Below are positions 7,976 through 17,272 of a DNA stretch of 64,000 nt, piece after piece. The DNA comes from Tamlana carrageenivorans. GTDB lineage: Bacteria; Bacteroidota; Bacteroidia; Flavobacteriales; Flavobacteriaceae. Under the pieces are notes generated by a model, which was given only the letters and a program-made list of their open reading frames with translations, searched no databases and had not been told where the DNA came from. The stretch's first letter is position 1. The number at the start of each line of letters is the position of its first letter. The position numbers and the translations under genes are program-made. The DNA is taken from assembly GCF_002893765.1 (NCBI RefSeq), contig NZ_CP025938.1, positions 1,302,001 to 1,366,000 of the forward strand. The letters are read 5' to 3'.

Positions 7976-10900
7976 TTATTTTACAATGGGCTCGATGGCT
8001 TCTAATGCTTGTTTTACACTTTTGATTTTATCGAAGGTTAACAACAAACGCAAACCTTGACGTGTTTGTTTTTCTTTCATTTTACAAACACCTGGATGTG
8101 TTTGAACAAATTGTAAAACCTTGGTAAATCCAGGACTCTGATAGAATCTACTTTGTTGATCGTTTATAAAATACCCTATGAGTTTGCCTTGTTTCATCAC
8201 AATTTTTTCAAATCCAATTTTGGTAGCCAGCCATTTGATTTTCACGCTGTTCAACAAATCGACAACCTGAGTGGGTAACTCGCCAAAACGATCGACTAAT
8301 TGTGTCTCAAAGATATGCAATTCGTCTTCTGATTTTAAATTATTTAGCTGTGTATATAAATTTAATCGTTCAGCAATATTATTCACGTAATCATCGGGAA
8401 AAAGCAGCGAGAAATCGGTATCGATAGTTACCTCTTTAACGTAGATTTTATCTTCTTCGGGTTCATCATATAAATCTTTAAACTCATTTTCTTTGAGTTC
8501 TTCAATCGCTTCATTTAAAATTTTCTGATAGGTATCAAAACCAATATCATTAATAAATCCGCTTTGTTCACCACCCAATAAATCGCCTGCTCCACGAATT
8601 TCCAAATCTTTCATAGCGATATTAAAACCACTACCTAATTCGGTAAACTGCTCTAGGGCCGAAATACGTTTTCTGGCATCTTCGGTCATGGCCGAATAAT
8701 CGGGCGTTATAAAATAACAGAAGGCTTTTTTGTTGCTACGACCTACACGACCACGCATTTGGTGCAAATCACTTAAACCAAAATTATTGGCATTATTAAT
8801 AAAAATGGTGTTCGCGTTAGATACATCCAACCCACTTTCAATAATCGTGGTACTTACCAACACATCGAAAGCGCCATCCATAAAGGCCAGCATGAGTTCT
8901 TCTAACTTCTTACCTTCCATTTGCCCGTGGCCCACGCCAATTTTAGCATCGGGTACCAAGCGTTGAAGCATGCCCGCCACTTCTTTAATATTTTCAATAC
9001 GGTTATGAATGAAGAAAACTTGTCCGCCGCGCTCAATCTCGTAACTTATAGCATCTCGAATGGTTTCTTCGGCAAAACGAATCACATGACTTTCTATAGG
9101 GTATCGGTTTGGAGGAGGTGTGGTAATCACCGATAAATCTCTAGCCGCCATTAAACTAAATTGAAGGGTTCTAGGAATTGGTGTGGCGGTAAGAGTTAAC
9201 ACATCCACATTATCCTTCATAGCCTTTAATTTTTCTTTGACAGCCACTCCAAATTTTTGTTCTTCATCGACAATGAGCAGTCCTAAATCTTTAAATTTTA
9301 CATTTTTGTTAACCAGTTGATGGGTTCCAATAATGATATCTACTTTACCCTGCTCTAAAGCCTCGAGAGTTTCGCGTTTTTCTTTGGCGGTTCTAAATCG
9401 ATTCACATAATCGACTGTAACAGGAAAATCTCGCAAACGCTTTTTAAACGTTCTGGAATGCTGATAGGCTAAAATGGTTGTAGGCACTAAAACGGCCACT
9501 TGCTTACCATTGTCGACAGCTTTAAATGCAGCACGAATAGCTACTTCGGTTTTACCAAAACCTACATCACCACAAACTAAGCGATCCATAGGGCGTTCGC
9601 TTTCCATATCTAATTTAATATCGGCAGTAGCGGTGCTTTGGTCCGGGGTATCTTCATAAATAAAAGACGCCTCCAACTCGTGTTGCATAGAACTATCTGG
9701 ACGGTATTGAAAACCTTTTTCGGTTTTACGTTTGGCGTAGAGTTTAATTAAATTGAAGGCAACGTGCTTAACACGCGCTTTCGTTTTTTGCTTTAAAGTT
9801 TTCCAGGCCGTACTACCTAATTTGTGAATTTTAGGTGGTTTGCCATCTTTACCATTAAATTTGGTGATTTTATGCAGGGAATGAATACTTAAATACAGCA
9901 CATCGCGCTCGCCATAAACCAGTTTAATAGCCTCCTGCATTTTGCCTTCTACATCAATTTTTTGAAGCCCTCCAAAGCGTCCTATACCATGATCGATATG
10001 GGTAACATAATCGCCAATATCTAAATTTGTAAGTTCTTTTAAGGTGATGGCCTGCTTTTTAGCGTAACCATTTTTAAGCTGAAATTTATGATAACGTTCA
10101 AAAATTTGATGATCGGTGTAGCATACCGTTTTCGTATCATGATCTACAAAACCCTGATGCAAGGATAGCACAACAGTTTTATAAGCTACTTCTTCTTCGG
10201 CATCATCAAAAATATCATGAAAACGTCTAGCCTGCTGTTCACTAACGCATACAATATAATTGGTATATCCCTGATTATGTTTGCTGTTTAGGTCGTCAAT
10301 TAACAAATTAAATTGCTTATTGAATGAAGGTTGGGGGGAAACTTCAAACGTTATGGTAGTATAGGGTTTGGAATTCGTGGCCATAACAAATGAATTGCCA
10401 AACTCCATGATTGAAAAATCTAAAAGTTGACGTTTCAATAGTTTTGAATCGCAGAATAAAGCCTCGGGCTTGCTGTGTTTTATATCTTCGGAAAGGGCTT
10501 TAAAAGCTGTTTCGGCTTTTTCGTAAAAATCATCAATTCTTGAAAACAGTAAATCGGCATTTTTTATCCCTATCACGGTTTTTTGAGCGATGTATTTCAA
10601 GAAACTTTGGCGGCTTTCCTGCATTAATTTATTCGCCACATTGGGAATAATATTAATCTTTTTTATCTGCTCCACCGATAATTGAGATTCCACATCGAAG
10701 GTACGAATAGTGTCTACCTCATCGCCAAAAAATTCAATACGATAGGGTTCGTCATGCGAGAAAGAAAAAACATCAACAATACCACCACGCACCGAAAACT
10801 CGCCCGGTTCGGTAACAAAATCAACCCGTTTAAACTTATACTCAAACAACACTTCGTTAACAAAATCAATAGATAAATTATCGTTCACCCCTACTTTTAG

Positions 10901-11326
10901 TGTGTTTCGCTCGAGTTCCTTACGTGTAACTACCTGCTCAAAAAGGGCGTCTGGGTAGGTTACAATAATGGCTGGCTTTTTTTGGGAGTTGATTCGGTTT
11001 AAAACCTCAGCGCGCAAAAGGACATTAGCATTATCGGTTTCTTCAATATCATAAGGTCGCCGATAACTTCCTGGATAAAACAAAACATCTTTACTACCAC
11101 AAAGTTGTTCCAAATCGTTTAAATAATGCGCGGCCTCTTCTTTATCGTCAAAAATTAAAAGGAAAGGTTTATTGGCATTTTTAAAAACACTGGAAATGAC
11201 GAACGACAAGGAAGAACCAACTAATCCTTTTACATGAATTTTACTTTCGTTTTGGGCAATAGCATGTTGCAGATTTTGCGTTTGCAAAGCCTGTGCATAA
11301 ATTTCAGAGAGGGTAGATTTACTCAC
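7976..11326 (-). CDS. mfd: Transcription-repair coupling factor
   Basis: Mfd is a DNA translocase that removes stalled RNA polymerase and recruits UvrA to lesions. The 1116-aa protein has the UvrB-like N-terminal module (FYPGSYRRPYDIEETDNANV), then the polymerase-interaction domain around NLDIGDYVTHIDHGIGRF. The RecG-like motor follows with Walker A GDVGFGKTEVAIRAAF, the box DEEQKFGV, LTLTATPIPRTLQFS and the helicase motif QMRGRVGRSNKKAFCY. The C-terminal TRCF domain is complete (FGELPTQVVDLLNSVKIK). Length is normal. Confidence 0.97.
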   Translation of the reverse strand: MSKSTLSEIYAQALQTQNLQHAIAQNESKIHVKGLVGSSLSFVISSVFKNANKPFLLIFDDKEEAAHYLNDLEQLCGSKDVLFYPGSYRRPYDIEETDNANVLLRAEVLNRINSQKKPAIIVTYPDALFEQVVTRKELERNTLKVGVNDNLSIDFVNEVLFEYKFKRVDFVTEPGEFSVRGGIVDVFSFSHDEPYRIEFFGDEVDTIRTFDVESQLSVEQIKKINIIPNVANKLMQESRQSFLKYIAQKTVIGIKNADLLFSRIDDFYEKAETAFKALSEDIKHSKPEALFCDSKLLKRQLLDFSIMEFGNSFVMATNSKPYTTITFEVSPQPSFNKQFNLLIDDLNSKHNQGYTNYIVCVSEQQARRFHDIFDDAEEEVAYKTVVLSLHQGFVDHDTKTVCYTDHQIFERYHKFQLKNGYAKKQAITLKELTNLDIGDYVTHIDHGIGRFGGLQKIDVEGKMQEAIKLVYGERDVLYLSIHSLHKITKFNGKDGKPPKIHKLGSTAWKTLKQKTKARVKHVAFNLIKLYAKRKTEKGFQYRPDSSMQHELEASFIYEDTPDQSTATADIKLDMESERPMDRLVCGDVGFGKTEVAIRAAFKAVDNGKQVAVLVPTTILAYQHSRTFKKRLRDFPVTVDYVNRFRTAKEKRETLEALEQGKVDIIIGTHQLVNKNVKFKDLGLLIVDEEQKFGVAVKEKLKAMKDNVDVLTLTATPIPRTLQFSLMAARDLSVITTPPPNRYPIESHVIRFAEETIRDAISYEIERGGQVFFIHNRIENIKEVAGMLQRLVPDAKIGVGHGQMEGKKLEELMLAFMDGAFDVLVSTTIIESGLDVSNANTIFINNANNFGLSDLHQMRGRVGRSNKKAFCYFITPDYSAMTEDARKRISALEQFTELGSGFNIAMKDLEIRGAGDLLGGEQSGFINDIGFDTYQKILNEAIEELKENEFKDLYDEPEEDKIYVKEVTIDTDFSLLFPDDYVNNIAERLNLYTQLNNLKSEDELHIFETQLVDRFGELPTQVVDLLNSVKIKWLATKIGFEKIVMKQGKLIGYFINDQQSRFYQSPGFTKVLQFVQTHPGVCKMKEKQTRQGLRLLLTFDKIKSVKQALEAIEPIVK

Positions 11327-11351
11327 TTAGAATTTTTTCATTTTTGAATAG

Positions 11352-11359
11352 CAAATATA
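11352..11359 (-). promoter_or_regulatory. -7 promoter box of mfd
   Basis: On the minus strand the sequence is TATATTTG, an exact TAnnTTTG match. It ends 25 bases before the mfd ATG. Confidence 0.5.
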
Positions 11360-11567
11360 AGCAGCATATTGTTATTCTGAAATTTAGGAATCCTAAGATA
11401 TCAATAAATTATGATGAAGACATTTAGGTGTTCCATTAAAAAAATAGTAGGTTGTAGCTTTTTTTTGTCATTTCAACTAATAAGTAAAAAAAATTACATA
11501 GAGTTCTTAACTTTAGGTTAAAATTTTCAAAAAAAGGTGTTATCCTTGTATGAATTATTCCCTCTAA

Positions 11568-11984
11568 ATGAAATCAATAACATCAACTCTACTAATAGAC
11601 GACGATAAGTTTACTAGTTTTTATAACGAAAAAATTGTAAAAAAGCATAACCAATTTGGCGAAATCATCTCAGTAAATAGTGGTAAAGCTGCTATAGAAT
11701 ATCTAGAAGACGCTATAAAAGGTGAGGCATTAAAACCCGATGTTATTTTTTTAGACATTAATATGCCTGCCATGAATGGTTGGGAATTTATTGAAAACTA
11801 TAGAAAATTAGATGTAGAATTTACGAATAATATTAAAATAATCATGCTAACAACTTCTTCTAATCCAAAAGATAAAGAGAGATCACAAACCATAAATGAA
11901 ATAGCAAATTATATTAACAAACCACTTTCCCTCCCCGTTTTACATGACATAATAAATAATTTAATTCCTGTTAAAACCTCATAA
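11568..11984 (+). CDS. Single-domain response regulator
   Basis: This 138-aa protein is a stand-alone receiver domain. The acidic pocket is LLIDDDKF (residues 9-16), the phospho-acceptor is Asp63 in FLDINMPAMNGWEF, the conserved Thr/Ser lies in MLTTSS, and the Lys in YINKPLS. There is no output domain. It sits in the same direction just before a TonB-dependent receptor and a YfiR-domain histidine kinase, which is its likely cognate kinase. A near-consensus -7 box (TATCCTTG) lies about 25 bases upstream. Confidence 0.92.
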   Translation: MKSITSTLLIDDDKFTSFYNEKIVKKHNQFGEIISVNSGKAAIEYLEDAIKGEALKPDVIFLDINMPAMNGWEFIENYRKLDVEFTNNIKIIMLTTSSNPKDKERSQTINEIANYINKPLSLPVLHDIINNLIPVKTS

Positions 11985-12057
11985 AAAATTCTTTTAATTT
12001 CAAGCCCTCAAAATTTGAAGATTTTTATGAAGTTCTACAAATTAACCGAACTAATAC

Positions 12058-14763
12058 ATGCGCATAAAAATTTGTCTATACCTCCTAACCTTGACGAGTT
12101 TTCTACTAGGGCATTCGATCACTGCCCAAAACAAGGCTTCCTTATCAGGAACTGTTTCTGATGAATTTGGTAAACTCCCCGGAGCACGTATTTCCGTTGA
12201 AGGAACTAACATACAAACCACAACCAATATTGATGGATTTTACAGCCTAAATTTAGAGGAAGGCTCCTATGTTATTACTGCATCATTCATCATGTACCAA
12301 ACCAAAAGTGTTTCCATTACCATTAAGGTTGGCGATGCATTAATTAAGGATTTTATTTTAGAAACCGGTTTGTCGGCCGACGAGCCTGTGTCATTAGGGA
12401 CGCGCTCAAAACCACAATCGTCATTAGAAACTACCGTACCCATTGAAATTATTACACCCGAACAGATTAGTGGTTCAACCCATTTCGAATTAAGTGAAAT
12501 ATTGCACTATTTATCGCCGTCGTTCCATTCCACTCATCAAACCATATCTGATGGTACCGATCATATCGATCCTGTTACTTTACGCGGCCTTGGCCCCGAT
12601 CAAGTATTAATTTTAATTAATGGTAAGCGTCGCCATACCAGTTCCATGCTAAACGTAAATGGTACTATTGGGCGTGGGAGTGTGGGCACCGATTTTAATG
12701 CCATTCCTGTTTCATCCATCGATTATATTGAAATTTTAAGAGATGGTGCCACACCCCAATATGGCTCTGATGCTATTGCCGGCGTAATTAATATTATACT
12801 TAAAAACCAAACCGATGTTATCCATATAGATTCTCGAATAAAAACCAATATTGAAGGCGATGGGGTAACCAGTTATTTTAGTGCTAATTTCGGATTAAAA
12901 GTCGGGAACACTGGTTTTATTAACATTACCGGAGAATTTAGAGACCGTAAGGCCACCAATAGAGCAGGCCATTATACGGGACCTGTTTATAGTCAAGACG
13001 AAACTGAAGATGCCGCACTTATCAAGCAAAATAATTTCTTCGCGCAAACAGGCTATAACGACAAACAAGTTATGGAAATTGGTAGCGCTGCCGTGCGTAA
13101 CTCGGCCATTTATTTTAATGGTGAATTTTTAATGTTTAAAAAAGCCAACCTTTACTTTTTTGGAGGCAGAAATTCTAGAGAAGGTGCTTCTGCTGGTTTT
13201 TACCGCTTCCCTTTTGAGAAGGATCGTGTTACAGAAGAATTATTCCCCAATGGCTTTTCTCCTAAAATAATTACCAACATACAAGACAATGCCCTTACCA
13301 TAGGTCTTAAAGGTCAAAAAAATGATTGGAACTTAGATTTTAGTCATTCTATAGAAAATAACAATATCGACTTTACGGTGAGTAATTCCAACAACGCCTC
13401 ATTAGGTGTTCGGTCGCCAAAAACCTTCAAATCTGGTGGTTATCTTTACAAACTTAACACTACCAATATCGACCTCGATAAAGAGTTTGATGTTTTGGAA
13501 GGTCTTAGTGTCGCTTTTGGCGGAGAATTGCGTGTAGAAGGTTACGAAATAATTAGCGGCGAGGAAGACTCGTATATTAATGGTGGTGAAACTTATATAG
13601 ATGAAAACGGCGTAGAACAACCACGACTTATAGGGGCTCAGGTATTTCCTGGTATTCAACCCTCTGATGAACTTATACGTATACGATCTAATGCATCAGG
13701 ATATATCGATTTAGAATTAAAACCATTAGAACCCTTTTTATTTAAGGCTGCGTATAGATTTGAATCGAACAACGATTTTGGTGAAAACTCGGTTTGGAAA
13801 CTTTCGGGACGTTATTTGCTAAATAAAAACATTTCGTTTCGTTCAAGTTATTCTACAGGTTTTAGAGCGCCTTCTTTACACCAGGTCTATTTTCAAAAAA
13901 TAAGCACACAATATTTTGACGGCGATATTAGCCAAGTAGGAACCTTTAACCACGAAAGCTCTTTAATTACCGATGTTTTTAAAGTAAACCAATTAACGCC
14001 AGAATTATCTAAACATTTCAGTTTAGGTTGGAGTTCAAAATTTAAGAACAAATACACCTTTGCATTCGATTATTACAATATCAATATTAATGATCGTATT
14101 ATTTTATCGGGTGGTTTTAGCACGGGTTACGAAGCACAATTAGCCCCCTACGAGGTTTCAGCGGCTCAGTTTTTTGTTAACGCAATAGACTCTAACACCA
14201 ATGGTTTTGAAGCCTCTTTTATATATCAAGATAAGCTAGGAAGCGGCTTATTTAACGGACAAGTGGCTACAAATTTTACCAAAACCAAAGTTACAAATGT
14301 TAACGAAAATAGTGTTGAAAATGGCGATTTAGAATCCCTTTTCAATCGGGAGGAACGTTCGAGAGTTGAATCGGCACAACCTAATTTTAAAATTAATTCC
14401 TATTTTCAATATGAAATCCACAATTTTAAATTCAATTTAGTGGGTACTTATTTCGGAAGTCTAGATTACCTCCATCCCGACGATGGCGATCCAAACAATT
14501 GGCAACTTAATAAGTATAACGGACGCGTAGAAACGCGCGACCAAAGATTTAAACCTAAATTCATCACAGACCTTGCGGTAAGCTATCGCTTTGTCAATTT
14601 TTTAGAGGCAACCGCTGGCTGTAATAATATTTTTAATATATATCCAGACAAACACAGGCATTCCGGCAATACAAACAATGGTAGCTTTATATATAGCCGA
14701 CGCGTACAACAATTTGGGGTAAGTGGCGCAAACTGTTTTTTCAAAATATTATTACGACTTTAG
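12058..14763 (+). CDS. TonB-dependent outer-membrane receptor with N-terminal carboxypeptidase-like domain
   Basis: This 901-aa outer-membrane protein starts with a signal peptide (CLYLLTLTSFLLGHSITAQ). A CarboxypepD_reg-like beta domain follows (SLSGTVSDEFGKLPGARISVEGTN, residues about 28-105). The plug includes ITLRGLGPDQ-type and ILRDGATPQYGSDAIAGVINI motifs, and a 22-strand-type barrel runs to the end. The ligand is unknown; the LRGLGPDQVLILINGKRRH plug resembles receptors of the siderophore/cobalamin type more than SusC, and no SusD neighbour exists. It ends five bases before the histidine kinase ATG, so the two are probably translated from one mRNA and act together in sensing. Confidence 0.9.
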   Translation: MRIKICLYLLTLTSFLLGHSITAQNKASLSGTVSDEFGKLPGARISVEGTNIQTTTNIDGFYSLNLEEGSYVITASFIMYQTKSVSITIKVGDALIKDFILETGLSADEPVSLGTRSKPQSSLETTVPIEIITPEQISGSTHFELSEILHYLSPSFHSTHQTISDGTDHIDPVTLRGLGPDQVLILINGKRRHTSSMLNVNGTIGRGSVGTDFNAIPVSSIDYIEILRDGATPQYGSDAIAGVINIILKNQTDVIHIDSRIKTNIEGDGVTSYFSANFGLKVGNTGFINITGEFRDRKATNRAGHYTGPVYSQDETEDAALIKQNNFFAQTGYNDKQVMEIGSAAVRNSAIYFNGEFLMFKKANLYFFGGRNSREGASAGFYRFPFEKDRVTEELFPNGFSPKIITNIQDNALTIGLKGQKNDWNLDFSHSIENNNIDFTVSNSNNASLGVRSPKTFKSGGYLYKLNTTNIDLDKEFDVLEGLSVAFGGELRVEGYEIISGEEDSYINGGETYIDENGVEQPRLIGAQVFPGIQPSDELIRIRSNASGYIDLELKPLEPFLFKAAYRFESNNDFGENSVWKLSGRYLLNKNISFRSSYSTGFRAPSLHQVYFQKISTQYFDGDISQVGTFNHESSLITDVFKVNQLTPELSKHFSLGWSSKFKNKYTFAFDYYNININDRIILSGGFSTGYEAQLAPYEVSAAQFFVNAIDSNTNGFEASFIYQDKLGSGLFNGQVATNFTKTKVTNVNENSVENGDLESLFNREERSRVESAQPNFKINSYFQYEIHNFKFNLVGTYFGSLDYLHPDDGDPNNWQLNKYNGRVETRDQRFKPKFITDLAVSYRFVNFLEATAGCNNIFNIYPDKHRHSGNTNNGSFIYSRRVQQFGVSGANCFFKILLRL

Positions 14764-14767
14764 ACCC

Positions 14768-16567
14768 ATGAAGGCTAGAACCCTACTATACATCTTAATT
14801 TTTTGTTTGCTATCACAGGAAAGTATACTACACGCTCAAGCACCTTTAAACGAGCAAATTAAACGTGTAAAACGCGCCCTTTTCATCTTTAATCTTTCCG
14901 ATCAAATACAGTTTCTAGACAACAACACAAACCCTAATTTTACCATTGGTGTCCTTGGCAAAGACCGCACTGTTATTGATTTGAGAGGGCTATCACAAAA
15001 ACGTCAAATTAAAAACAAACCCGTTCGTGTTGTAAATTTCAAAACCATTAAAGACATTTATGATGTGGATGTCGTTTATGTAAATCATAATAAAAATTTC
15101 AACGTAAATTATATACTCAACAAAATATCGGGTAATAACACCTTATTAATTACAGAAGACTACCCTTTTAATAGTTCCATGGTTAATATTGTAAACATCG
15201 GGGAGGAGTTTCAGTATGAAATCAATGAAGACCTACTAAATGCTAACAATTTAGGGGTTTCTTACTCTTTAAAACAAAATGCGATATCCTCAATTGAAAA
15301 ATGGAAGCAATTCTTTCAAGATACTGAACACCAGCTTGAAGCCACCCAGGAAGCGCTCCAACTTGCCAAAAGCGATATTAAACATAAAAATGACAATATC
15401 ACCAAGCAAAAGAAAACCATAAATGCCATAAACTCGCAAATTCATCAACAAAATGATGTTTTAAAAACTCAGGAATCAGAAATTAATGAGTTGATATCGT
15501 TGTCGGAATTTCAAAAGAAAAAATACTCCGAAAAACTACAGATAGAAAAACAGTTAGAAACACGTATCCTCGAACAAATGGAGGATTTAAAAGAAAAACA
15601 AGCCTTTATATCTTCTAACAATGCTACCATAACCCTTCAACAAGATACTTTAGAGAAACAAAAACAAGAAATTGAAGCTAAGCTTGAGAAGATTAATCTC
15701 ATAAACAAAAGTTTAAGCACCCAGAAAACGGTGAATTACCTTCTGCTAGCGCTTCTTATTATCATTGTAATATCCGTGATTTTAATTTATCGAAATTATA
15801 AATCGATTAAATTATTGAATGAAGACTTACAAGAAAAGAACAACAATATCTTTAATAAATCCTTAGAAATTGCATCTAAAAATAAAGAGCTAGAAGAATT
15901 CGCATACATTACCAGCCATGACCTTAAGGAGCCCCTAACCACCATTTCAGGGCTTATAGATTTGCTTCAGGACGACTACAAGGATAAGTTGGATGAAGAT
16001 GCCATAATAAGCATGAATTTTATAAGTAAATCGAGTTATCGCATGCGAAATCTTATTGATGCTTTACTTAATTACTCAAGGCTTGGCAAGGCTAACGAAA
16101 AAACCGAAATAAATTGCAACACCTTGGTTTCGGAAATCATTCATGATTTAGACAACGCCATACATCGTAACCAAGCTGTTATTACATATCAAGATTTACC
16201 CACGATACGCGCCAGTGAAATTGAATTAAGAGTGTTATTCCAGAATTTAATTAACAACGCGATAAAGTTTAAGAAACCCAATACATCACCCATCATAAAC
16301 ATTTCGTGTAGTACAACGGTTCCTGAGCATCAAACCCAGGTTTTTTGGCAATTTGAAGTTACCGATAATGGTATTGGTATAAAGAAGCAGCATAAGGACA
16401 AAGTTTTTGCCATATTTCAACGTTTACACTCGCGTGAAACCTATGAAGGTACGGGAATTGGCTTAGCCTTTTGTAAAAAAATTTTAGAATCCCTGGGTGG
16501 CCAAATTTGGTTTGAATCTACCTTAAACGAAGGCACCACTTTTTTCTTTACAATACCACAACAATAG
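14768..16567 (+). CDS. YfiR-domain sensor histidine kinase
   Basis: The 599-aa protein starts with a signal peptide (TLLYILIFCLLSQESILHAQ). A periplasmic YfiR/HmsC-like (DUF4154) domain covers about residues 28-175, a long coiled coil runs to about 320, and one membrane helix follows (NYLLLALLIIIVISVILIY). The cytoplasmic part has HisKA with phospho-acceptor His384 in ITSHDLKEPLTT and the ATPase motifs NLINNAIKF, VTDNGIGI and GTGIGLAFCKKI. I chose the ATG at 14768, which gives the signal peptide directly. An upstream in-frame ATG at 14723 would overlap the receptor gene by 41 bases. YfiR relatives detect envelope or redox state; the signal here is unknown. Confidence 0.88.
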   Translation: MKARTLLYILIFCLLSQESILHAQAPLNEQIKRVKRALFIFNLSDQIQFLDNNTNPNFTIGVLGKDRTVIDLRGLSQKRQIKNKPVRVVNFKTIKDIYDVDVVYVNHNKNFNVNYILNKISGNNTLLITEDYPFNSSMVNIVNIGEEFQYEINEDLLNANNLGVSYSLKQNAISSIEKWKQFFQDTEHQLEATQEALQLAKSDIKHKNDNITKQKKTINAINSQIHQQNDVLKTQESEINELISLSEFQKKKYSEKLQIEKQLETRILEQMEDLKEKQAFISSNNATITLQQDTLEKQKQEIEAKLEKINLINKSLSTQKTVNYLLLALLIIIVISVILIYRNYKSIKLLNEDLQEKNNNIFNKSLEIASKNKELEEFAYITSHDLKEPLTTISGLIDLLQDDYKDKLDEDAIISMNFISKSSYRMRNLIDALLNYSRLGKANEKTEINCNTLVSEIIHDLDNAIHRNQAVITYQDLPTIRASEIELRVLFQNLINNAIKFKKPNTSPIINISCSTTVPEHQTQVFWQFEVTDNGIGIKKQHKDKVFAIFQRLHSRETYEGTGIGLAFCKKILESLGGQIWFESTLNEGTTFFFTIPQQ

Positions 16568-16625
16568 TGGCTTTTCAAAAAAGTAAATTAGCTTTACTTT
16601 AGTGAAAAAAGCACCAAACTTTAAT

Positions 16626-16633
16626 TATATTTG
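16626..16633 (+). promoter_or_regulatory. -7 promoter box of the TerB-like gene
   Basis: TATATTTG is an exact TAnnTTTG match 25 bases before the ATG at 16659. It lies inside the longer possible reading frame from 16602, so it argues for the downstream start. Confidence 0.55.
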
Positions 16634-16658
16634 TCATTACACTAAACTTAAAAAAAAC

Positions 16659-17090
16659 ATGTCAATTTCCAAACTATTTGATAACGGTTTTAAAAAACGT
16701 AATGAAAACCATTTTGCTGCCATTGTACGTGTAGCCATGGATGACGGAATTATTACCGCTGATGAACGAGCCTTTTTAGACCGATTAGCTCATAACCTTG
16801 ATATACACGAAGAAACTTATATTTCCATTTTAAAAGATTATAAATCACACCCTATTAATCCGCCAGCTTCATACGATCTTCGTTTAGAACGTTTGTACGA
16901 TTTGGTTCGTATGGTACATGTAGACCAAATTAAAGGTGACCCCGAACACCGTCTTTTACACAAAATAAGTGTAGGGCTAGGTTTTCATGCGGTTAACGTG
17001 AAATACATTGTAGACAAAGCCTTAACGCTTGTGCAAAACGGTGTAGATTTAGATACCTTTATTGAGGAAATTAAAACGATGAATCAATAA
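16659..17090 (+). CDS. TerB-like helical protein
   Basis: This 143-aa soluble protein looks like a TerB/tellurite-resistance-type helical bundle. Seen are HFAAIVRVAMDDGIITADERAFLDRLAHNLDI and a second acidic stretch (LVRMVHVDQIKGDPEHRLLHKISVGLGF). TerB-type proteins bind metal and often serve as signalling modules, but no specific role can be assigned here. No other ter genes are near. The start at 16659 is preferred over 16602 because a -7 promoter box lies between them and because the protein then begins MSISKLFDNGF. Confidence 0.7.
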   Translation: MSISKLFDNGFKKRNENHFAAIVRVAMDDGIITADERAFLDRLAHNLDIHEETYISILKDYKSHPINPPASYDLRLERLYDLVRMVHVDQIKGDPEHRLLHKISVGLGFHAVNVKYIVDKALTLVQNGVDLDTFIEEIKTMNQ

Positions 17091-17194
17091 AGGTTTGTTA
17101 GTTCTTTAATGGTTTAATCGTGTCATTGAAACATGACTTACATCGAATTAACCAATTTAAAAATAGTCACAAACACGGAAGATTTTTGATTTGA

Positions 17195-17225
17195 GACCCT
17201 TCAGGTTTTTGAAACCTGAAAGGTC
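17195..17225. repeat. REP-like intergenic palindrome
   Basis: The arms GACCCTTCAGGTT and AACCTGAAAGGTC are 13 bp with one mismatch (a G-U pair in RNA) around a five-base loop. It lies downstream of both the TerB-like gene and tex, which converge here. Palindromes of this type are dispersed between genes in many flavobacterial genomes. No T-run follows directly, so a terminator role is uncertain. Confidence 0.55.
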
Positions 17226-17272
17226 TTTGAAATTTTGTAGTTTTGTAACACTATAACTTAGAAACTCAAAAA

